DNA of 64,000 bases from Kitasatospora sp. NBC_01250 (GTDB lineage Bacteria > Actinomycetota > Actinomycetes > Streptomycetales > Streptomycetaceae): the NCBI RefSeq assembly GCF_036226465.1, contig NZ_CP108476.1, forward strand, positions 7,068,001 to 7,132,000, written 5' to 3'. The translations under genes and the position numbers were made by a program. Positions 17,522 through 24,474 of this stretch are shown piece by piece. How positions within the stretch are numbered: the first letter of the stretch is position 1; each line of letters begins with the position of its first letter. Below the pieces are notes generated by a model that was given only the letters and a program-made list of their open reading frames with translations, was not told the origin of the DNA and did no database searches.

Positions 17522-17870
17522 CCCACCCGCGACGACAGCGCCCTCGGTACCCGCGGCTACACCGGCACCCGCACGACCAGCGCCGGCCGGACCCGTTGCA
17601 TCCACGACGCCCAGGGCCGCGTCACCACTCGCCGCCAGACCAGCCTGTCCGGCCGCACCGACACCTGGCGCTACACGTGGGACCTTGAGAACCGTCTCAT
17701 CGCCGTCACCACCCCCGACGGCACCGAACGGGTTCTACCATTACGACCCTTTCGGCCGCCGCGCCGCGAAGCACTGTCCCGCCACCGGTGAACGGACCCT
17801 CTTCACCTGGGACGGCGCGACATCGCGTGGTCGAGGTGGACCAATCGCGCTGCTGGTTCAGCCGGACACG
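17522..17870 (+). pseudogene. Rhs/YD-repeat protein remnant
   Basis: A fragment in two frames resembles the conserved core of Rhs proteins. The first frame gives GYTGTRTTSAGRTR, HDAQGRVTTRRQ and WRYTWDLENRLIAVTTPDGTE. A frameshift near 17730 moves to FYHYDPFGRRAAKH and TGERTLFTWDG. No start, no complete repeat array and no toxin tip remain. It is a decayed piece of a contact-toxin-type gene at the edge of the accessory region. The bases from 17433 to 17521 and 17870 to 18003 hold no recognisable gene. Confidence 0.7.
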
Positions 17871-18003
17871 GTGCTGCGTCGGCATTGCGACTTTGCGACT
17901 GGTTTGGCTCGCGCCGCCGAGCACAGCCGCACTCGGCGTGGTCGAAGCCACCTGAGCCGGTCTGCCCGCCTTCCGGCCCCCACGCGCACTGTCGCTTTCG
18001 CGG

Positions 18004-18669
18004 GTGCCCTCGGCGCCACGGGCCGCCGTCCATCAGGTGTCGGGTTGGAGCGCCGACGTCCGGCGGGATGAGCGCGGGGCTGTCTCGCGGCGGCTCGACC
18101 TGGGAGAGCTCCTCTTCGGCGAGCCGTCCGTCGTCCCGGGAGTGGGGTCCGGCCGCGTCTCCCGGGCCAGGCTTGCGGAGGTCCTTGCCGAGCTGGTCGG
18201 CCTTCCCCGCGTCCTCACCGTGGACGGCAGGTCCGTCGGCCGGGAGGGCTTGCCCGCCCAACTGCCACAGACGGACACCCGGCCGGAGGGCTCGACCCTG
18301 GTCGACCGCGTCGCCCGCGAGCTGACTCGGATGGGTTTCGCAGACGTCGTACCGGACAGCACATGCAGCCGACTTGAGTCGGATATCTTCCGCGTCGAGT
18401 GGTGGAATCGCTCGAAGAGCGTGGGCCTCGGGGACGTGCAGCGACTGTACGGCAGCGCGGCCGCGCGACGCCGACGGCTGATGGTCGTGACGGAGAACTC
18501 CGCCACACGCCCCGCCCGCGCCTTCGCAGACGACGCGGGAGTTTACGTCTTCGTGGTGGATCCCGGCGACCGCCGTCTCGCTGCCTGCAACGATCTGGCC
18601 AGGGAGGTCGTACTCGACGAGTCGACCTGGCTCCCGGCGCGAGGCCTGGTGGATCGCTCGCCGGTGTGA
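18004..18669 (+). CDS. Mrr-like restriction-endonuclease-fold protein, partner of McrBC
   Basis: A 221-residue protein whose C-terminal half (residues ~105-205) follows the Mrr_cat pattern: LTRMGFADVV, then ESDIFRVEWWN in the place of the D...(E/Q)xK core, GLGDVQRLYGSAAARRRRLMVVT, and FADDAGVYVFVVD. The usual Q/E-A-K triplet reads VEW-WN, so the active site may be inactive or rearranged. The N-terminal half is unassigned. The start is uncertain (GTG 18004 is used) because sequence upstream is Rhs debris, and the gene could be truncated. It lies just before mcrB in the same direction and probably belongs to the same restriction unit. Confidence 0.6.
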   Translation: MPSAPRAAVHQVSGWSADVRRDERGAVSRRLDLGELLFGEPSVVPGVGSGRVSRARLAEVLAELVGLPRVLTVDGRSVGREGLPAQLPQTDTRPEGSTLVDRVARELTRMGFADVVPDSTCSRLESDIFRVEWWNRSKSVGLGDVQRLYGSAAARRRRLMVVTENSATRPARAFADDAGVYVFVVDPGDRRLAACNDLAREVVLDESTWLPARGLVDRSPV

Positions 18670-18773
18670 GCGATATGCGCGAGACCTGACCCCTCGACCC
18701 GTTGCCCTCGCCGGTCGGTGGCAGGCCCTATTGTGCGTGCAGGATCTTCAAGGTTGAGGGGCGGGAACGGGTC

Positions 18774-20660
18774 GTGGAGGACGAGTACCAGGAGTTCAAG
18801 CTGCGGCTGGCAGTCGGAGGGCCGGTCGCCCGCGGGCGGCTGCTGCCGGAGAAGGGCAGCAACGGCAGCCAGAAGTTCCTGGTGTGCGCGGGGGCGCCTG
18901 CCAAGGCAAGTGTCGTGCCGTACTACGCGGAGCGCAGGGCATCCTCCTACCGCCTGCGGACGCAGCTGATCGAAGAGGGCAAGTTGCGCCCGTCCGAGAG
19001 TTGGCCGGGGTACCTCGAACTGACCGAGGATGTGGAGTGTGGCTCTCCCTCCGCCGCGGCGGAGATTCTGCTGGGCCGATCGGCCAACGGCTGGACGCGG
19101 TGGCGGACGAAGGATGACAGGCCGCTGTCGGAGTTCATGCCGGGCGTCTGGGCCGGCCCCAACCGTGCTTGGCTGGTTCGCGGTTCCAACGTCACCGGCC
19201 TCGACCTCGTCCAACGGCTGTGGCTGCCGGACGGCCTGATCAGCCTCGCAGCGTCCCGGCTGCGGCAGGGGGTCGGTCAGGGCACGAGCAAGGAGCAGTT
19301 GCGCGAGTTCGTCCAGGACGACTACGAGTCCACGGCCACGTACAGTCAGCAGCAGGATCTCGTCGAGCAGTTGCACGCCTTCCTCTCTCGGATCAAGCCC
19401 GGCGACATCGTGTGCACCATCTCCGGCGGGCTGTTCTACGTGGGTGAGGTGACCGGGCCGGCGGAGCAGATGGCCACCGAGGACGGCCGGTCCAACCTGC
19501 GCCGACCGGTGGAGTGGCAGAGCGAGGGGTACCCGTACTCCGACCTGCCCGAGGAGCTTCAGCAGAAGCTCTCCGTGCAGCACGACGTCGTCGATCTCAC
19601 CTCCATGCAGTCTCTGATCAAGGGCCTCGGACTGAGCGACCAGGAGCTGGAGGAGGAGGCCGAGGCCATAGAGCGCGACCCGAGCGTCGAGATCCTCATC
19701 GCCCGGCGCGAACTGGCCTTGCCCGAGCCCACCCCCGAGCTCGCCCGAGGCCTTCTCGTCCATGACGTGACATGGCTCCGGGAAGTCCGCGACCTCCTCT
19801 GGGACGAGCGCCAGCTGGTGCTGTACGGCCCTCCGGGCACCGGCAAGACGTACCTTGCGCAGAAGCTCGCCGAGTTCCTGGGCGGAGGGCCCGAACAGGT
19901 CAAGCTCGTCCAGTTCCACCCCTCCTATGCCTACGAGGACTTCTTCGAGGGTTTCCGCCCTAAGGAGGACCCGGAGACCCGAGAGGTCGCATTCCGTCTG
20001 ACCCCGGGCCCCCTCCGCGAGCTGGCCGACCTCGCCTCCCGCGAGGGCAACCGGCACGTACCGCATTTCCTGATCATCGACGAGATCAACCGGGCCAACC
20101 TGGCGAAGGTCTTCGGTGAGCTGTACTTCTTGCTGGAGTACCGCAACAAGTCGGTGCGGCTCACGTACTCGGGCGACGACTTCGCGCTGCCGCCGAACCT
20201 GTTCGTGATCGGCACCATGAACACCGCCGACCGGTCGATCGCCCTCGTCGACGCGGCGATGCGGCGTCGGTTCGCGTTCGTCGAGCTGTCGCCGCGCACC
20301 GAGCCGACCAGCGGCCTGCTGCGGCGGTGGCTCGCCGCCAAGGGACACGACAGTGAGCCGGCCGACCTGCTGGACGCGCTCAACTCCCGTATCGACGAAA
20401 CGGAGTTCCGGATCGGACCCTCCTATCTGATGAAGCCCGGCGTCTACCGCGAGCGCGGCCTGGAGCGCACCTGGCGGACCAAGATCCTTCCGTTGCTGGA
20501 GGAGCACCACTACGGCGAAGGCATCGACATCGAGAAGCGGTACGGCCTCGCGGTGCTGCAAGCCGAATCGGCTGCCCGGCGTGCCAGGTTCGTCACGCAG
20601 CCGGGCGACCTGGCCCGGGAGGACGAGGGCCGGTCCGGAGCCGGCCCGGCCGAGTCGTGA
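18774..20660 (+). CDS. mcrB: McrB-like AAA+ GTPase with DUF4357 and EVE-like reader regions
   Basis: This 628-residue motor subunit of a McrBC-type IV restriction system recognises modified DNA and powers cleavage by McrC. From the N-terminus: a DUF4357-like region (about residues 10-110; LTEDVECGSPSAAAEILLGRS, NGWTRW), a PUA/EVE-like segment (PGDIVCTISGGLFYVGEVTGP) that may read modified cytosine, and the AAA domain with Walker A GPPGTGKT (~351-358), Walker B IIDEIN (~435) and the McrB signature MNTADRS (~481). GTG 18774 is the likely start, preceded by GGGAACGG; an alternative in-frame start lies at 18702. Its stop overlaps the mcrC start as GTGA, indicating coupled synthesis. Confidence 0.88.
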   Translation: MEDEYQEFKLRLAVGGPVARGRLLPEKGSNGSQKFLVCAGAPAKASVVPYYAERRASSYRLRTQLIEEGKLRPSESWPGYLELTEDVECGSPSAAAEILLGRSANGWTRWRTKDDRPLSEFMPGVWAGPNRAWLVRGSNVTGLDLVQRLWLPDGLISLAASRLRQGVGQGTSKEQLREFVQDDYESTATYSQQQDLVEQLHAFLSRIKPGDIVCTISGGLFYVGEVTGPAEQMATEDGRSNLRRPVEWQSEGYPYSDLPEELQQKLSVQHDVVDLTSMQSLIKGLGLSDQELEEEAEAIERDPSVEILIARRELALPEPTPELARGLLVHDVTWLREVRDLLWDERQLVLYGPPGTGKTYLAQKLAEFLGGGPEQVKLVQFHPSYAYEDFFEGFRPKEDPETREVAFRLTPGPLRELADLASREGNRHVPHFLIIDEINRANLAKVFGELYFLLEYRNKSVRLTYSGDDFALPPNLFVIGTMNTADRSIALVDAAMRRRFAFVELSPRTEPTSGLLRRWLAAKGHDSEPADLLDALNSRIDETEFRIGPSYLMKPGVYRERGLERTWRTKILPLLEEHHYGEGIDIEKRYGLAVLQAESAARRARFVTQPGDLAREDEGRSGAGPAES

Positions 20661-21862
20661 CCATCGTCGAACTGGCCGAGCACGCGCCGGCGTTGTCGGT
20701 CCCGCTCCCGGATGCGGCCGGTCAGGCGCTTGCCGCCTCCCGCATCCTCGACACCGCCACCCCCGACCCCTACCGGCCAGGCCACTGGACACTGCGCGCC
20801 GGCAGCAAGGTCGGCGCGGTGACTCTGGGCGTGCCGGGCGGCGAACCCGTCACCGTCCGCATTACCCCCAAGGTGCCCATCGCCCGTCTCTTCTTCCTGA
20901 TCGGGTACAGCCTCAACCCGCACGGCTGGCGCGACGGCCAGGTCGAGCTGGGCGAGCGTCATGACCTCCTGCCGGCCCTCGCGCACGCCGTGGAACGACA
21001 GGTGGACCGGGCTCTGCGTCAGGGGTTGCTGCAGGGATACCGCGCCGTTGAGGACAGTTCGCTCGTCGTCCGCGGCCGGATCCGGGAGACCGAGCAGATC
21101 CGCCGCCGCTTCGGCGCGACCCTGCCGGTCGAGATCGCGTACGACGAGTTCACCACCGACATCGCGGAGAACCGCATCCTGCGCGCTGCCGTCGAACGGC
21201 TGCTCCGGCTGCCGGGCGTACCCCAGAACGTACGTCGCCGCCTGCTCCACCAGCGCTCCCGCCTTGCCGACGTCACTCCGCTGGTGCGCGGCCAGGCCAT
21301 CCCGTCCTGGCACCCGACTCGCCTCAACTCCCGCTACCACCAGGCCCTCCATCTCGCTCGTGCGGTTCTCGATGGGTCCTCGCCCGAGCACTTCGCCGGC
21401 GGACTGCGCATCGACGGCTTCCTGTTCAACATGAACAAGCTCTTCGAGGACTTCGTGACGCTCGCCCTGCGCGAGGCCTACCGGGCAACGGACCTCACCT
21501 GCCGCCTCCAGGACCCGCACCACCTCGACGAGGCCTCCCTGATTCGGATGCGGCCGGACCTCGTCCTGTACGGGCCCGCCGGAACCCCGCAGGCCGTCGC
21601 CGATGCCAAGTACAAGGCCGAGAAGCCCGACGGCTATCCAGACGCCGACCTCTATCAGATGCTTGCCTACTGCACCGCCCTGGGCCTGCCGGAGGGACAC
21701 CTCGTGTACGCGAAGGGCAACGCCCCGCACACGGCCCATCAGGTCCGTCAGGCCGGAATCGTCATCCATCAGCACGCGCTGGACCTCGACCGGTCGCCCG
21801 CCGAGCTGCTGGGCGAAGTCCGCTCTCTGGCCAGGCAGATGGCGGCCGACCGAGCGGTCTGA
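20657..21862 (+). CDS. mcrC: McrC-like endonuclease subunit
   Basis: A 401-residue nuclease partner of McrB. The N-terminal part has the McrC pattern VTVRITPKVPIARLFFLIGY and the middle has SLVVRGRIRETEQIRRR and YDEFTTDIAENRILRAA. The PD-(D/E)XK core sits in the last third: MRPDLVLY with Asp near residue 300, then VADAKYK near 316, followed by DADLYQMLAYCTALG. All key residues look intact, so the McrBC pair should be functional. GTG 20657 overlaps the mcrB stop. Downstream sequence immediately breaks down into gene fragments. Confidence 0.92.
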   Translation: MTIVELAEHAPALSVPLPDAAGQALAASRILDTATPDPYRPGHWTLRAGSKVGAVTLGVPGGEPVTVRITPKVPIARLFFLIGYSLNPHGWRDGQVELGERHDLLPALAHAVERQVDRALRQGLLQGYRAVEDSSLVVRGRIRETEQIRRRFGATLPVEIAYDEFTTDIAENRILRAAVERLLRLPGVPQNVRRRLLHQRSRLADVTPLVRGQAIPSWHPTRLNSRYHQALHLARAVLDGSSPEHFAGGLRIDGFLFNMNKLFEDFVTLALREAYRATDLTCRLQDPHHLDEASLIRMRPDLVLYGPAGTPQAVADAKYKAEKPDGYPDADLYQMLAYCTALGLPEGHLVYAKGNAPHTAHQVRQAGIVIHQHALDLDRSPAELLGEVRSLARQMAADRAV

Positions 21863-21959
21863 CCACGACCTGCAGATCCGTCAGGGCCAGGGATTCCGCC
21901 AGTGCCCAACTCGCGTTCGCGAACAGCTTCCAGGAGAGCTACGACGTCCTGGAGAAGCC

Positions 21960-22480
21960 GGGGCGACGCAACTCCTGGAGGTCGGCAACGTCGTCGCCAT
22001 TGAGCAGTTGACGCCGGCACCGTGCCTGCCGAGGATCCCGGCGGGGAGGGGAACGACAGCCTCGCCGGGTACCGGTCACCGCTGCACGGCCGCAGGCCGC
22101 ACCTCGACGGGCACAGCTCCGAGCAGGCGGAGCTCGCCGCCCTCGTCGACCGGGTGCCGAACTGGATCGCCCGGTCGCGAGGGTAAGGGACAGCCCCCCG
22201 CACCGCAGGTAGCCGGAGTGCGGATTGCCACGATGCATGCCATGAAGGGCCTCGAATTCCAGGCGGTCGCCGTACTCGGTGCGACCGCCAGTGCGGTGCC
22301 CCTCGTCCGCGAGATCACCCCGGCTGCCGTGGACCGCCCGCCGCACGAGACGGGTCTGTTGCGCGAGCGCTGCCCGCTGTTCGTGGCCTGCACCCGTGCC
22401 CGTGAGGCGCTCGCCGTCTCCTGAAGTGCGGCGCCGAGCGACTTCCTGCCCGTGCGCGCCCGAGTGGAAGGGTCGGTTGC
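21960..22480 (+). pseudogene. UvrD-like helicase, C-terminal remnant
   Basis: Fragments of a superfamily-I DNA helicase in more than one frame. The first piece (GYRSPLHGRRP, AELAALVDRV) ends at a stop near 22187. The second carries helicase motif-V/VI-like sequence: VRIATMHAMKGLEFQAVAV, then RCPLFVACTRAREALAVS, followed by a stop and the tail PSDFLPVR. No ATP-binding half remains. It is a dead gene left between mcrC and the decayed methylase. Confidence 0.75.
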
Positions 22481-22489
22481 CCTTGACCA

Positions 22490-23050
22490 GTGGTGGCGGG
22501 TGCAGGCCACCGGTCGTAAGCCCTTCACGGGCCAGCGTGGCGGCCTGCTCGCTGAGCTGGGCCGGCTTCCTGGCGCACTCGTCGAACTCCTGGAGCATAC
22601 GGAAGGCAGCGCCGTAGCGGCGTTGCTCCTCGATGCCCATCCGGGGGATGCGGGAACCGCGGGTGTCGACCCGGAAGGTGCCACTGGCACCGGTGGAACG
22701 GCGCCTGTTGGCGGCCGGTGAGAGCGGCACGACGGGCGAACTCAGCCAACGCTGGGTCTATTTCCTGGCCGTGCCGGATCGGTCCAGCAGCTGGGCCGCG
22801 AGTGAGCAGGATGCTGCCGATGCCACAGGCTGGGTCGAGGATGTGTGCCGTCCTGGGGAGGGGGTCCGCGAAGTGCTGCACGGTGCGCACGATCTGGGGG
22901 AGGAGACCTGGTCGGATCCCGCGCGGCGGGTGACGTCCAGGAAACGCTCAGTCAGAGCCGCAATGCAGCGCCGTCGCCAGTAGGAGACGGTGGCCCTGGT
23001 CACGCCGGCCAGGCGGGTGATCTCGGCACCGGTGATCAGCTGATGACATC
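22490..23050 (-). pseudogene. Decayed HTH-type N6-adenine DNA methylase
   Basis: Three pieces in order on the minus strand make up a broken gene. An N-terminal helix-turn-helix (ITGAEITRLAGVTRATVSYWRRR region) lies near 22970-23045. A methylase motif-I region, HILDPACGIGSILL with GQEIDPALAEFARR, lies near 22700-22880 in another frame. A C-terminal helix, MGIEEQRRYGAAFRMLQEF and onward, lies near 22500-22660. The NPPF motif and most of the catalytic domain are gone. The pieces correspond to the N-terminus, core and C-terminus of the intact gene at 36162, so this is a dead relative of it. It lies downstream of the RNA ligase gene on the same strand. Confidence 0.75.
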
Positions 23051-23071
23051 GGCTTCCGCATCCAGCGCCCG

Positions 23072-24100
23072 TCACTGGGAAGTGTGGCGATCCTTGGCGT
23101 CGAACGCTGCCAGGGCGTGGGCTCCGGGCCATAGTGCTTGCTCCAGGGCGTGCAGGAGCTCATCCTCGAGTCCTCCCAGGGCTTCGGCGAGTTCCTCCGT
23201 TACGTCCTGGGTGATCTCCCTCGCGACGGCGTTCGGGGGAGTGCGGGGTCCGAGCTTGCTGACCGCGGCGGCCGCGCGGGTGGGGGTGAGGAGTGCCGAT
23301 GCCTGGACCAGGAGCCAGGCGGGGATCCCGGCCGCGCCCTGCGATGGGGGGAGGTAGGGACGTGCGCCGTCGAAGCGTGCGTCCTCCGCGAAGGCCTTCT
23401 GCTTCACCTTCACCATTGGCCGCAGGTCGGTGCCTGCGGGATCGGCCTCCCGCCATTCGCCGGCCGGTTTGAGGATGTAGCCCTCGGCGAGGTTGTCCAT
23501 CAGTTCCGGAAGCCCGAAAAGGATTGGGACTCTGGTGGGGAAGGCGCTGGGCAACTCCTGAAGCCTGTTCAGCGCGCCGTACCCGAGCGCCGGAACGCAG
23601 TTGAGCCCGGCGGGGGTTGCGGCTTCACGCAGCGCACGGTCGGAGAGCCACCACCGGCCGTCAGCCCGCTCGACCGAGGCCTCGAACGGCAGCCACTGCA
23701 GGCCCGGTGCGTACCACACGCCGGTCTGCACCGGCTCGACTCCGGCAACGACGCGAACATCCGGATGCGGGTAGCAGCCGCCTGCCAGTTCGCCGTAAAC
23801 CGTCACTGCGGCAGTGTTGCCCCAGCTGCTGCGCACTGACGAGGCGAAGCGGGCTGCCGCCACCGAGAGCGCCGGCCAGACCCTGCTGACGCCGAAGAAG
23901 TCGTCCAGTGCATCGTCACCCAGCAGCTCGCGCCGTTTCGCCGGACGAACTCCGGATCCGTCGCAGACCACCGCGAAGTGCGCCCCGTGCACCTTCTCCA
24001 CCGCGACCCACTCCCGGCTCCCGGATCCGGCAGGCCGCTGCCTGGCAGAGACCTTGGGATAGGGCCGCCACGTGGGACTCGCGGAGGTGGTGTCGGACAT
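23072..24100 (-). CDS. Rnl2-type RNA ligase family protein
   Basis: A 342-residue nucleotidyltransferase of the T4 RNA ligase 2 (Rnl2) group, which seals breaks in duplexed or bridged RNA through an enzyme-AMP intermediate. Motif I is EKVHGAHF with the nucleotidyl lysine at residue ~36. Motif III lies at VYGELAGG (~102-108), motif IV at EGYILKPAGE, and motif V at MVKVKQKAF. All motifs are present, so activity is likely. The C-terminal third is helical and Ala-rich. ATG 24100 is used; its ribosome site is weak. No polynucleotide kinase or phosphatase partner is adjacent. In a defence island it may repair RNA cut by a toxin or phage-triggered nuclease, which is inference. Confidence 0.87.
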   Translation of the reverse strand: MSDTTSASPTWRPYPKVSARQRPAGSGSREWVAVEKVHGAHFAVVCDGSGVRPAKRRELLGDDALDDFFGVSRVWPALSVAAARFASSVRSSWGNTAAVTVYGELAGGCYPHPDVRVVAGVEPVQTGVWYAPGLQWLPFEASVERADGRWWLSDRALREAATPAGLNCVPALGYGALNRLQELPSAFPTRVPILFGLPELMDNLAEGYILKPAGEWREADPAGTDLRPMVKVKQKAFAEDARFDGARPYLPPSQGAAGIPAWLLVQASALLTPTRAAAAVSKLGPRTPPNAVAREITQDVTEELAEALGGLEDELLHALEQALWPGAHALAAFDAKDRHTSQ

Positions 24101-24474
24101 GCAGGGATCATCGCCGTGCAACCCGATGACGGGCAACCGAGATTCACCGCCCCGCGCAGACTGCCCGGCAGCCCCAAAAAGCAGATGACCTGATCAAGTG
24201 CCGGATCAGGTCATCTGACATATGTGTCCGAGGCCGGACACAACCCATACACACATGCCGTTGCTGCGTGGGGAGCTGTGCCTGTAGCGATCGACGGCTT
24301 GGTCTCGGATGGGTGAGGCCCGGGCTTCCTTCGTCCTCTGCAGAGAGTGTGCCAGTGCGCAGGGGGCTGCGGGAAGGGCGGCAGCTGGATTTCACTCGTT
24401 CGAGTGGCCTTCACCTGGGGCCGGGGCCGAAGACGTGGACGGAGTCCGCAGTCAACAGCCCCCGGCGGCCGGGT
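24101..24474 (-). promoter_or_regulatory. Upstream region of the RNA ligase with repeats and shared element
   Basis: This gene-free stretch of 374 bases lies upstream of the RNA ligase. It holds a 13-bp perfect inverted repeat at 24183-24216 (AGATGACCTGATC and its complement around an 8-base loop). On the minus strand at 24244-24258 it has GCATGTGTGTATGGG, which matches 14 of 15 bases of a site at 36086-36100 upstream of the intact methylase. Bases 24260-24474 show nothing else I can name. Confidence 0.5.

Noticed and set aside
17384..17605. A 74-codon minus-strand frame at the cysN/Rhs junction
   Set aside because: It overlaps the end of cysN and Rhs debris, has no ribosome site and matches no family I know.
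24223..24233. TGTGTCCGAGG identical to bases at the 3' end of tRNA-Leu, a possible attachment site
   Set aside because: Only 11 bases match (9 of them inside the tRNA). This is too short for a convincing att site, and the spot lies in the middle of the island beside its own inverted repeat.
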